A stretch of 64,000 nt of DNA from 62-47 sp051954235. GTDB lineage: Bacteria; Pseudomonadota; Alphaproteobacteria; Rhizobiales; Xanthobacteraceae. Numbering within the stretch: the stretch's first letter is position 1; each line of letters begins with the position of its first letter. The stretch spans positions 1 to 64,000 of the forward strand of contig JBQCHY010000073.1 in the NCBI GenBank assembly GCA_051954235.1, read 5' to 3'. Shown one piece after another: positions 25,199-34,797 of the stretch. The notes beneath the pieces are model-generated. The model made no database searches. It had not been told where the DNA came from and worked only from the letters and a program-made list of their open reading frames with translations. The translations under genes were made by a program, and so were the position numbers.

Positions 25199-26092
25199 AT
25201 GCGGCAAATGAATCGTGACATCGCCCCCAATCCAGCCTCCATGGCGGCCCAGATCGCACCGGCTGTCTTCGTCGTGCTGTGGAGCACTGGCTTCGTCGCG
25301 ACGAAGTATGCGCTCGCCGGCGCCGAGCCGCTGACCTATCTGATGTGGCGAATGATCCTTGTCGTGGCGCTGATGGCGGCCATCGTCGCAATCTGGCGGC
25401 CGCGCTGGCCGGACTGGAAGGGTGTCGGTCACAGTGCTGTCGCAGGCATTCTGGTGCATGGATTTTATCTGGCCGGCACCGCCATCGCCATCGCGCATTC
25501 AGTGCCGGTGGGATTGTCGGCCCTGATCCCCGGCTTGCAGCCGATCCTGATGTCGACTATCGCCAACCGCTGGCTTGGCGAGCGCGTCAGTTGGCTGCAA
25601 TGGATCGGATTGCTGCTCGGGCTCGTCGGCGTCGTTCTGATCTTGCACGGACGCCCGATGAGCGGCGAGGTGGGCTGGGGTTGGTTCGCGTCCGGCGTTT
25701 CGCTGGTCAGCATCACGCTCGGTGCGCTGTATCAGAAACGCTTTTGCCACAACATCGACTGGCGCACCGGAAACCTGGTGCAATACATCGCCGTCGCCGC
25801 ATTCTTCGCGCTCGGCTCGTGGTGCTTCGAGACCGGCGAAGTGCGATGGACGCAGGAGTTCGTGCTGTCGCTATTGTGGCTCGCGGTGGTGCTGTCGATC
25901 GGTTCGATCGCCGTGCTGTACTGGCTGATCAAGCGGCAGGGCGCAACGCAGGTCGCGAGCCTGTTCTACCTTGTGCCGGCGGTGACGGCGCTGATGGCCT
26001 ACGTTCTGTTCGGCGAAAAGCTGGATGCGGTGGCGATCCTCGGCATGGCGATCTGCGCGGCGGCAGTGGGACTGGTGGCGCGTCGCGCATGA
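25199..26092 (+). CDS. DMT superfamily (EamA) transporter
   Basis: A 297-residue protein with ten hydrophobic helices in two EamA repeats. The first starts AVFVVLWSTGFVATKYAL and includes SVPVGLSALIPGLQPILMS; the second contains LLWLAVVLSIGSIAVLYWLI and LFYLVPAVTALMAYVLFGE. These are hallmarks of drug/metabolite exporters such as RhaT/YdcZ relatives. Substrate cannot be read from sequence. It is divergent from the formaldehyde dehydrogenase gene across 93 bases. Internal ATGs at 25208 or 25241 are also possible starts. Confidence 0.9.
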   Translation: MRQMNRDIAPNPASMAAQIAPAVFVVLWSTGFVATKYALAGAEPLTYLMWRMILVVALMAAIVAIWRPRWPDWKGVGHSAVAGILVHGFYLAGTAIAIAHSVPVGLSALIPGLQPILMSTIANRWLGERVSWLQWIGLLLGLVGVVLILHGRPMSGEVGWGWFASGVSLVSITLGALYQKRFCHNIDWRTGNLVQYIAVAAFFALGSWCFETGEVRWTQEFVLSLLWLAVVLSIGSIAVLYWLIKRQGATQVASLFYLVPAVTALMAYVLFGEKLDAVAILGMAICAAAVGLVARRA

Positions 26093-26105
26093 TGCCGAAA
26101 GCAAA

Positions 26106-26127
26106 AAGGGACGCGTGAGCGTCCCTT
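26106..26127 (-). terminator. Terminator for the peroxiredoxin gene
   Basis: AAGGGACGC and GCGTCCCTT form a 9-bp stem with loop GTGA. On the minus strand a TTTTT run follows, so it ends the peroxiredoxin transcript. Confidence 0.8.
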
Positions 26128-26150
26128 CATGCATCGTTCTGTGGATAGCG

Positions 26151-26810
26151 TTACTTCGGCTGCTCGACGATGCGGAAGTACGGTTTCGGCGATTTCCAGC
26201 CCTTCGGGAATTTCTTGCGGGCTTCTTCTTCCGGCACGGCGGCCGAGAAAAACACGTCGTCGCCTTGCTTCCAGTCGGACGGCGTCGAGACACCGTGCTT
26301 GGCGGTGAGTTGCAGCGAGTCGAGGATGCGCAGCACTTCCTGCCAATTGCGGCCGGTGCTCATCGGATAGATCAGGACCAGCTTGATCTGCTTGTCCGGG
26401 CCGATCACGAAGATGTTGCGCACGGTCTGGTTATCCGCCGGCGTGCGCTTGTTGACGTCGCCCGAGGTGCTCGCCGGCAGCATGCCGTAAAGCTTGGCGA
26501 CCTTGAAGTCGACGTCGGCGATCAGCGGATAATTCGGCGCGACGCCCTGCGTCTCCTCGATGTCCTTGGCCCACAGATGATGCTTGTCGGTCGGATCGAC
26601 GCTGATGCCGATCAGCTTGACGCCGCGCTTGTCGAACTCCGGCTTGAGCCGCGCGACGGCGCCGAGCTCGGTGGTGCAGACCGGCGTGAAATCCTTCGGA
26701 TGGGAGAAGAACAGGCCCCAGCTATCGCCGAGCCATTTGTGAAAGCTGATGTGGCCTTCGGTGCTCTCGGCTTCGAAATCCGGAGCGGTGGAGCCAATCG
26801 ACAGTGTCAT
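26151..26810 (-). CDS. 1-Cys peroxiredoxin (Prx6 type)
   Basis: A 219-residue peroxide reductase. The peroxidatic Cys45 lies in HPKDFTPVCTTELG, with Pro38 and Thr42 of the active site. No other cysteine occurs in the protein, so it is a true 1-Cys enzyme that depends on an outside thiol for recycling. The long C-terminal part (TPSDWKQGDDVFF and WKSPKPYFRIV) is diagnostic of the Prx6 subfamily. The ATG at 26810 begins MTLSIGSTAPDF. It is likely cytosolic. No regulator is adjacent. Confidence 0.95.
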   Translation of the reverse strand: MTLSIGSTAPDFEAESTEGHISFHKWLGDSWGLFFSHPKDFTPVCTTELGAVARLKPEFDKRGVKLIGISVDPTDKHHLWAKDIEETQGVAPNYPLIADVDFKVAKLYGMLPASTSGDVNKRTPADNQTVRNIFVIGPDKQIKLVLIYPMSTGRNWQEVLRILDSLQLTAKHGVSTPSDWKQGDDVFFSAAVPEEEARKKFPKGWKSPKPYFRIVEQPK

Positions 26811-27186
26811 GATCTCAAACCTCGTTAGTTCAGTAGCGAATTGATAACAATCATATACGCCCCGCTTTTTCGGAACGGAACCGCTTCGGAAAAAGGACAA
26901 TATCCTTCTCGTAATAAGCCCGCAGGCAGCAGCTTCGTTTCAATGCGCCGATGTCGTATCGAATTAACACCTACGGCGATCTGCCGCATCTTGCCCCGAG
27001 AATGCCGCGACCGCGCCCCATGCCCGCCGGAACGCCCTGCGATGGCTTTTGAACCGTGATCCAGGTCACGGCGACATACCCTCGTATAGGTAAATTCAAA
27101 AGCACCACGACGGATTGTCGAATTTTTAACGAACGATTCACGCCCGCGTGGAATTGCTGGTTTGATTCAAGAAAACGAGAAACGCC
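26811..27186. other. Intergenic region with one perfect dyad
   Basis: No gene is seen. CCGTGA (27054-27059) and TCACGG (27066-27071) form a perfect inverted repeat with 6-base spacer, about 115 bases upstream of the gene at 27187. It has the size of a dimeric repressor or activator site, but no regulator can be named. Confidence 0.45.
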
Positions 27187-27786
27187 ATGTCTTCCGTAGT
27201 CATGTCTTCTGCCATTGCCGCAACCGTTAACGCCTCCGATCCCATCGATATTTCCGCCATTGTCAGCCGCGAAACCGCCGTTTCCGCGCTCGCGAAGGTG
27301 CGGGATGGCGTGATCACCGGTGAAGGACCGACAACGCGTGGCCGCGTGCATTTCTCCCGCGCGCTCGATACGCAGGACGTCGATTGGTGCGTGCGCATTC
27401 TCACCGCGAGCGCGGTCGATAACGTTCCCGTGAGCCGTGCCGAAGCCGAGACGCTGTTCGAGATCAACGACGCCAGCGCCGATCGCCTCGACGAGGGGTT
27501 ATTCGACGATCTGCTCGCCAAGGCGGTGGTCCATCACGCGGCGTCCGCTTCGGGTCTGCCGGTGCCGCCGCGCGCCATCGCGCTCTCGCCGAACACCGCC
27601 ATCGAGAGCTGGGCGCCGACCCAGGCCGTCGGCGTCAACCTCGAAGTGCTGGAATGGATTTCCAGCCAGATGCGCGGCAAGCGCCGCTACAATCGCGCGC
27701 TGATGACGCTGGCCGCGATGCTGGTGGGCGCCGCGACCTTGCCGATGGTGCAGCAACTGCCGGGAATGCTCGATCTCGGCATGTGA
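27187..27786 (+). CDS. Conserved hypothetical protein with C-terminal membrane anchor
   Basis: A 199-residue protein. The acidic N-terminal part (FEINDASADRLDEGLFDDLL) has the look of a TerB-like helical domain, and a C-terminal hydrophobic helix (ALMTLAAMLVGAATLPMV) would anchor it to the inner membrane. The centre has VHHAASASGLPVPPRAIALS. Closely similar hypothetical proteins seem restricted to the Bradyrhizobium group, from memory. It is followed by a strong terminator and stands alone. Function unknown. Confidence 0.75.
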   Translation: MSSVVMSSAIAATVNASDPIDISAIVSRETAVSALAKVRDGVITGEGPTTRGRVHFSRALDTQDVDWCVRILTASAVDNVPVSRAEAETLFEINDASADRLDEGLFDDLLAKAVVHHAASASGLPVPPRAIALSPNTAIESWAPTQAVGVNLEVLEWISSQMRGKRRYNRALMTLAAMLVGAATLPMVQQLPGMLDLGM

Positions 27787-27807
27787 TGCTGTGTGCTGAC
27801 AGTTTTG

Positions 27808-27837
27808 AACGGCGGGGTCAGCGCCCCGCCGTTTTTT
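27808..27837 (+). terminator. Rho-independent terminator
   Basis: AACGGCGGGG and CCCCGCCGTT form a 10-bp stem with loop TCAGCG, followed by TTTT. It ends the rightward gene at 27187. The loop contains the stop codon of the leftward phosphodiesterase gene, so the two transcripts overlap here. Confidence 0.88.
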
Positions 27838-29662
27838 GTTGTCCGGCATCGAGCCCCACGGTGCGTCCGGGGAAGCCAGCCGCGTCGAAATAGCGCTGCT
27901 GACCGACGCGCTGGAATTGCAGCACGGTCTTCAGTCCGTTGGCGTAGGGTTTCGAACTGATGCTGCCGCTATAGGCGCGCGGCGTCGCGCCGTTCGGCAT
28001 CGCCTCCGTCATCACGCGGCCGATCAGGCGGCCCTTGTGCTGTGCGGAGAGGTTCAGCAACTTCGCCGCCGTCATGCCGATGTCGGCATTGCTGACGGGC
28101 AGGGGATTAACGAAGCCGGCTTTAAAGTCCGGGCCAATCGCCGCCATGAAGTTCATGGTGTCGCCGCGCCCGAAGCTGCCATGCATCCCCTGGCCCTGCC
28201 GCAACACGGTGTCGGCCACTTCCACCGAACACACCGTCGGTTCGTCACAGCCTGCCGCGTAGGAGCGGAAGTTGACGACGATGGTGGGGCGAGGGAGCTT
28301 CGACGAGCCTTTTAGCGCGATGGTCGACATCGGCAGCGTGCCGGGGAAATTGCCGAGATCGTCATCGACGAACAGGCCGCTGACGTAGTCCTGCTCCATC
28401 AGCGCGGCGATCACTTGCCGCGTCAGCTTGCGCTCCTTGCTCGGAATGTAGATCAGGTCCGAGCCGCCATTGGTGGCGACCACCACGTCGGGCTTCTCGG
28501 GGTTTTTGCCGATCAGGCCGTTGCCGGCTTTCGGATAGGCATTGTCGCCGACCAGCGCGTTCTTGTTGTTGGGATCGTGCAGCGGCAGCTTCAGAGCCTT
28601 CGACAGGTCGATGGCGAGGAAGCCCATCGGCAGAAAACCGGCCGGCGTGTCGAGATAGCTTCCCTTCGTGGACGGACTGGTCTTGCTCTCCTTCGAGATC
28701 GTCGAGAAGCCGTGGTCGGCCGCGATCATGATGTTGGTGGTCGCGGCGAGGCCGAGCTCGTCGAGCGCCTTGCGCAGTTGCGCGAGGTTATCGTCGGCGT
28801 TCTTGATCCCGGCGAGCGAGGTCGGGCCGTTGATGCCGGGGACGATCTGGTTGAGGCTGTCGCCGGTGTTGTGCTGGCTGCCGTCGGGGTCGCGCGACCA
28901 GAACACCAGCACGAACGGCTTGTTGCGATCCTTGAACAGCGGCAGCACCGCCTTGGTCGCGACGTCGGCGAAGTAGACCTGCTGCGCGACGTTGGCGACG
29001 GTGGTGCCGGGTGTCGTGGCGGAGCCAGCCTTGCCGTTGTCGCCGCGCGACGGTGTTGCGAGCGGAAGCCCGGCTTTGGTGATCGCGGCCTTGGCTTCCT
29101 CGGATAACGGCACGCCCTTGTTGCCCCCGGTGGAGTCGTCGATGACGATGGAGTGCTGGCCGTTACTGGTGGCGCGGTCGGTGTGATCGAAGATCAGGGT
29201 CGGGCCGACCTTGCCGATCGCGGCGGTGCTGTAGCCCTTGGCGCGGGCGAGTTGCAGCAGCACGTCCTCGTTGAGGTAGTTGCCGCCGAAATGCTCGTCG
29301 ATGTCACCGATCACCAGATCGTTCTCGATGAACGGCGTTACGGTGTGGCCGGCGGCATCGACGGTGTAGCCCGTGAAGATCGTGTTGCTGAATGTCGAAG
29401 TATCGCCGAGGTAATGCCCGGTCGCCATCGCTGAACTGTTGGCCATGGTGAAGGTCGGAAACAGCGAGTGCGGATTCTTGAAGTTGACGCCCTTGTCGCG
29501 GACGGCGGCAATCGCCGGCGCGGTCTCCGGCGTCACCTTCAGCGCGCGCATGCCATCAGGGATGAACAGGATCAGGTTGTGGGGGCGGTCGGTCTGGGCA
29601 GCCGCGCTGAACGCGGTGAGGACGGTCAGGCTGGCGGTCAGCAGCAGGGTTGCGGGGCGCAT
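27818..29662 (-). CDS. Secreted alkaline phosphatase-superfamily phosphodiesterase
   Basis: A 614-residue exported protein with signal peptide (MRPATLLLTASLTVLTAFSA, AAA-Q). The N-terminal LILFIPDGMRA supplies the metal-binding Asp, and FPTFTMANSSAMATGHYLGD the nucleophile Thr of type I phosphodiesterases. NIMIAADHGFSTISKES gives the D-H-G pair and HGSFGRGDTMNFMAAIGPDF the late histidine. This is the nucleotide pyrophosphatase/phosphodiesterase (NPP-like) layout of the superfamily. It should act in the periplasm on phosphate esters. GAGGGATT precedes the ATG. Exact substrate unknown; no Pho box was recognised. Confidence 0.85.
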   Translation of the reverse strand: MRPATLLLTASLTVLTAFSAAAQTDRPHNLILFIPDGMRALKVTPETAPAIAAVRDKGVNFKNPHSLFPTFTMANSSAMATGHYLGDTSTFSNTIFTGYTVDAAGHTVTPFIENDLVIGDIDEHFGGNYLNEDVLLQLARAKGYSTAAIGKVGPTLIFDHTDRATSNGQHSIVIDDSTGGNKGVPLSEEAKAAITKAGLPLATPSRGDNGKAGSATTPGTTVANVAQQVYFADVATKAVLPLFKDRNKPFVLVFWSRDPDGSQHNTGDSLNQIVPGINGPTSLAGIKNADDNLAQLRKALDELGLAATTNIMIAADHGFSTISKESKTSPSTKGSYLDTPAGFLPMGFLAIDLSKALKLPLHDPNNKNALVGDNAYPKAGNGLIGKNPEKPDVVVATNGGSDLIYIPSKERKLTRQVIAALMEQDYVSGLFVDDDLGNFPGTLPMSTIALKGSSKLPRPTIVVNFRSYAAGCDEPTVCSVEVADTVLRQGQGMHGSFGRGDTMNFMAAIGPDFKAGFVNPLPVSNADIGMTAAKLLNLSAQHKGRLIGRVMTEAMPNGATPRAYSGSISSKPYANGLKTVLQFQRVGQQRYFDAAGFPGRTVGLDAGQQKTAGR

Positions 29663-29812
29663 CGGAATCCCTCATGAACGTGGGCGATGGCGTCGGTGTA
29701 AATTCCCGCTGCAACAGAATTGTTACAGCGGCGTTGGCGTGCCAGATTGGGTCCCGGCCGGAGGCATGTCCTCCAGGTTGCAAATTCACTTTCCAGGTTG
29801 CAATAACAGCGC

Positions 29813-31831
<2,019 letters not shown>

Positions 31832-31841
31832 GGTCGGAACG

Positions 31842-32705
31842 ATGGCGTGGCGAGCCCGGCGCGAAGCCCTGCGGGCCATCCTGTCGGGCAATGTTTGCGT
31901 CCGCCCCGCATCGGTACATGACGCGCTCTCGGTCCGGATCGCCGAGGATATCGGCTTCGAGGTCGGGATGCTGGGCGGCTCGGTGGCGTCTTTGGCGGTG
32001 CTGGGCGATCCCGACCTGACCTTGATCACGCTGACCGAACTCGCCGAGCAGGTACGGCGGATGTCGCGCGCAGCCTCGTTGCCGGTGCTGATCGATGCCG
32101 ACCACGGCTACGGCAACGCCCTCAACGCTCGGCGCACCGTGGAAGAATTGGACGCCGCCGGCGCAGCGGGGCTGACCATCGAGGACACGTTGCTGCCGCA
32201 GGCGTTCGGACAGGCGAAGCCGCAACTGATTTCGCTGGAAGAAGGCGTCGGCAAGATGAAGGCCGCCCTGGAGGCCCGCCGCGATCCGTCGCTGGTGCTG
32301 ATCGGCCGTACCGGCGCCGCCGGCATCACCTCGGTCGCGGATGCCATTGCCCGTGGGCAAGCCTATGAGGCCATCGGCGTCGATGCGCTGTTCTTCACCG
32401 GTATCAAGACCCGTGCCGATCTCGAAGCCATCACGGCCGCGACTCGGCTGCCGATCGTGCTCGGTAGCCCCGGCGACGAGATCAGCGATATCGACTATCT
32501 CGGCAACCAGCGGGTGCGGATCGCGGTGCAGGGCCATGCGCCGATCGCCGCCGCCGTTCAGGCAATCCACGAGACGCTTCAGGCGATCCATCAGGGGACG
32601 TCACCCAAGCAGTTGAAAAATATCGCGTCGTCCGACCTGATGGGGAACGTCAGCCGCAGCAAGAGCTTCTCCCAGAGGTCGGCGGATTTTCTCGGGTTGA
32701 AGTGA
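31842..32705 (+). CDS. Oxaloacetate decarboxylase-like PEP mutase family enzyme
   Basis: A 287-residue TIM-barrel protein close to the PA4872-type oxaloacetate decarboxylases of the PEP mutase/isocitrate lyase superfamily. It has VCVRPASVHDALSVRIAEDI, the metal site DADHGYGNA (85-93), GLTIEDTLLPQAFG and LIGRTGAA. Such enzymes decarboxylate oxaloacetate to pyruvate without biotin. It begins 10 bases after pccA, so a carboxylate-balancing role beside propionyl-CoA carboxylation is plausible though inferred. Confidence 0.87.
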   Translation: MAWRARREALRAILSGNVCVRPASVHDALSVRIAEDIGFEVGMLGGSVASLAVLGDPDLTLITLTELAEQVRRMSRAASLPVLIDADHGYGNALNARRTVEELDAAGAAGLTIEDTLLPQAFGQAKPQLISLEEGVGKMKAALEARRDPSLVLIGRTGAAGITSVADAIARGQAYEAIGVDALFFTGIKTRADLEAITAATRLPIVLGSPGDEISDIDYLGNQRVRIAVQGHAPIAAAVQAIHETLQAIHQGTSPKQLKNIASSDLMGNVSRSKSFSQRSADFLGLK

Positions 32706-32706
32706 G

Positions 32707-33000
32707 ATGGTGATGACCCACGTTGCGATTCGCGGTCGGGTCCAGGGCGTCGGCTACCGCGCATGGACGGCCGACGAGGCGCGGCGCAGGGACCTTGAGG
32801 GCTGGGTGCGCAATCGCCGCGATGGTTCTGTCGAAGCGGTGTTTTGCGGAGCCGAAGGCGTGATTACGGATATGCTCACAGCCTGTCGTCGCGGCCCGTC
32901 ATCGGCACGGGTAGATGCGATGGATGCGAGCCCCGCAGGCGACGACATGCTGAACCTGCGAGCGGCGGGCGACCGTTTTTCGCTTCTTCCGACGCTCTAA
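32707..33000 (+). CDS. acyP: Acylphosphatase
   Basis: A 97-residue acylphosphatase. GRVQGVGYRAWTADEA holds the phosphate loop and catalytic Arg, and GWVRNRRDGSVEAVFCG the catalytic Asn. The enzyme hydrolyses carboxyl-phosphate bonds such as acetyl phosphate. It starts two bases after the preceding stop, so it is the last gene of the pccA transcript. GGTGATG gives two adjacent start choices (ATG at 32707 or 32713). Confidence 0.93.
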   Translation: MVMTHVAIRGRVQGVGYRAWTADEARRRDLEGWVRNRRDGSVEAVFCGAEGVITDMLTACRRGPSSARVDAMDASPAGDDMLNLRAAGDRFSLLPTL

Positions 33001-33032
33001 GATTTATCCCTCAAACGATTGGGATTACGGAT

Positions 33033-33758
33033 TTATCCGACCAGATTGGTGGCGCGGGTCGCTATCGGCCCGAACAACTCCTCGAACGCCTGCCGCAGCG
33101 CGACGTCGACGTCTTCCATCGTCGCCAGATGGCCGAGGTCGACCAGGCTGGTGACGCCGTAACGTGGATCGGCGATGCCGCATGGCACGATGGCGTTGAA
33201 GTGGCTGAGGTCCGGTTCGACGTTGACGGCGATGCCGTGCAGCGACACCCAACGCTTGAGCCGGACGCCGATGGCGGCGATCTTGTCCTCGAAGCCGGGG
33301 CCCTTGTCCGGCCGTGCTACCCAGACGCCGACGCGGTTCTCACGCCGTTCGCCCTTCACATTGAAGGCGGCGAGCGTCCGGATGATCAGGGCTTCAAGGG
33401 TCGCCACATAGGCTCGGACGTCGGGGCGGCGGCGCTTGAGGTCGAGCATCAGGTAGGCCACGCGCTGGCCGGGTCCGTGATAGGTCAGTTGCCCTCCGCG
33501 CCCGGTGTGGAACAGCGGGAATCGGGCGTCCAGCAGATCGGTATCGTGGCCGCTGGTGCCGGAGGTGTAGAGCGGCGGGTGCTCCAGCAGCCAGACCATC
33601 TCCGGCGCTTCCCCAACGGCGATCGCGGCGGCGCGGGCTTCCATCTCGGCGACGGCATCGGGGTAAGCGACCTGCGACGGCGCGATTCGCCATTCCACCG
33701 GGTCCGAGTCGGTCCCGGATAGCGGCATCAGATCGAGGTCGTCGCGGCCGTTAACCAT
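33033..33758 (-). CDS. lipB: Lipoyl(octanoyl) transferase
   Basis: A 241-residue LipB. It moves octanoyl from acyl carrier protein to lipoyl-dependent enzymes. It has WLLEHPPLYTSGTSG, GRGGQLTYHGPGQRVAYLMLDL, then KIAAIGVRLKRWVSLHGIAVNV with the catalytic Lys and the acyl-accepting Cys in IVPCGI followed by TSL. The ATG at 33758 is head to head with the short FliN gene at 33821 across 62 bases. Confidence 0.95.
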   Translation of the reverse strand: MVNGRDDLDLMPLSGTDSDPVEWRIAPSQVAYPDAVAEMEARAAAIAVGEAPEMVWLLEHPPLYTSGTSGHDTDLLDARFPLFHTGRGGQLTYHGPGQRVAYLMLDLKRRRPDVRAYVATLEALIIRTLAAFNVKGERRENRVGVWVARPDKGPGFEDKIAAIGVRLKRWVSLHGIAVNVEPDLSHFNAIVPCGIADPRYGVTSLVDLGHLATMEDVDVALRQAFEELFGPIATRATNLVG

Positions 33759-33820
33759 TGACTAACCATAAGATGGTGGGATGGCGGCAGTCATTCTGCA
33801 TGTGGTGGGCGTGGGTTCCG

Positions 33821-34063
33821 GTGCCAACTCTCGAAAAAGTCAGCGTCGATCTGATGGTCGTTCTGGGGACGACGTCAATGCCGATTCATCAGGTGATGCG
33901 GCTCAGTCGCGGCGCCATCATTGAACTCGATGCCACCGAGCAGGACGAGGTCAAGATATTGGCCAACAACCTGCCGATCGCAAGCGGGGTGGTCATGGTG
34001 GACCGCAACCGGATCGCCGTCGAAGTCAAGCAAATGCTGCCGCGCGCACCTGATCGCAGGTAA
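33821..34063 (+). CDS. Short FliN-type flagellar switch protein
   Basis: An 80-residue protein composed only of the SpoA (surface presentation of antigens) domain of FliN. The motif VDLMVVLGTTSMPIHQVMRLSRGAIIELD is followed by VKILANNLPIASGVVMVDRNRIAVEV. I chose the GTG at 33821 (MPTLEKVSVDL) because the upstream in-frame residues do not look coding. FliN forms the lower C-ring of the motor. No other flagellar genes are adjacent; the FliK-like and FlhB-like genes lie 30 kb upstream. Confidence 0.88.
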   Translation: MPTLEKVSVDLMVVLGTTSMPIHQVMRLSRGAIIELDATEQDEVKILANNLPIASGVVMVDRNRIAVEVKQMLPRAPDRR

Positions 34064-34150
34064 CCCGCGCACGGCCCTTGTCCCTTCAACTTTGATTTGT
34101 TACAGGAGCGCCGTCGAGACGGTCGGCGCAAGCCTCCGATCCTCGAAATG

Positions 34151-34234
34151 CGCTCGTGGCGGAATTGGTAGACGCGCTGCCTTGAGGTGGCAGTGATGCA
34201 AGTCGTGGAGGTTCGAGTCCTCTCGAGCGCACCA
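34151..34234 (+). tRNA. tRNA-Leu (anticodon GAG)
   Basis: A class II tRNA of 84 bases. The acceptor GCGCTCG pairs with CGAGCGC. The anticodon stem CTGCC/GGCAG encloses TTGAGGT, giving GAG. A long variable arm follows, the T loop is TTCGAGT and CCA is encoded. It reads CTC and CTT codons. Confidence 0.95.
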
Positions 34235-34265
34235 ATCCTCGGAAATCTCTGGAATCGATGTCAAT

Positions 34266-34300
34266 ACGGCCGCAGGGTGCTTCCCTACGGCCGTTTGTTT
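34266..34300 (+). terminator. Terminator after tRNA-Leu
   Basis: ACGGCCGCAGGG and CCCTACGGCCGT pair with one mismatch around loop TGCTT, then TTGTTT follows. It lies between tRNA-Leu and the end of the convergent PepSY gene. Confidence 0.75.
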
Positions 34301-34306
34301 GTGGCG

Positions 34307-34600
34307 TTACCGGTCGACGTTGACGACTGCGCCGGTGCGCGCGTCGATGTCGACCTCCATGTAGCTGCCGGCAGTATCATAGCCTTCGATCTGCCACTCG
34401 CTGCCCCACTTGTTGGTGTTGGACACCGAAATCAATCCCATCCCGTTGGCGATGTCGACTGCTGCCTGAAGCGGAAGCGGTCCGGCTTGAGCATAGACCC
34501 GGGCCACGGGCTCCTGAACATAAGCGATATCGGCCGCGGACGCGGAGGTGGCGAGGCCGATCATGGCCAGTGCCGCGGCGGGGATCACATAGTTTCGCAT
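34307..34600 (-). CDS. Periplasmic PepSY-domain protein
   Basis: A 97-residue protein with a signal peptide (MRNYVIPAAALAMIGLATSA, cleavage near SAA) and one PepSY domain. The visible blocks are PLPLQAAVDIANGMGL, WQIEGYDTAGSYMEVDID and ARTGAVVNVDR. PepSY domains often inhibit peptidases or bind envelope partners; the ligand here is unknown. The ATG at 34600 fits the signal peptide. An exact EcfG-like promoter lies 118 bases upstream, pointing to stress control. Confidence 0.85.
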   Translation of the reverse strand: MRNYVIPAAALAMIGLATSASAADIAYVQEPVARVYAQAGPLPLQAAVDIANGMGLISVSNTNKWGSEWQIEGYDTAGSYMEVDIDARTGAVVNVDR

Positions 34601-34717
34601 GATCGTTCTCCAAATGTAGCACTTTCCAGCGAATACTAGTTCGCATGACAAAAGCGCGTTCCAAAAACTCATGACGTAACGCATCGCCCGTCACTGACGG
34701 GGCAGCGTTTCAGCAAG

Positions 34718-34743
34718 AACGTTTGGTGGTGAAGAGGCGTTCC
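34718..34743 (-). promoter_or_regulatory. EcfG-type promoter upstream of the PepSY gene
   Basis: The minus strand reads GGAAC, 17 bases, CGTT, an exact match. It lies in intergenic DNA 118 bases before the PepSY start and points toward it. It implies a leader of about 110 bases. Confidence 0.55.
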
Positions 34744-34797
34744 GATCCTTCATGTGACCATTTGCGGGCGATCGCGTGGCGGAAAAACGTGCGCTTG

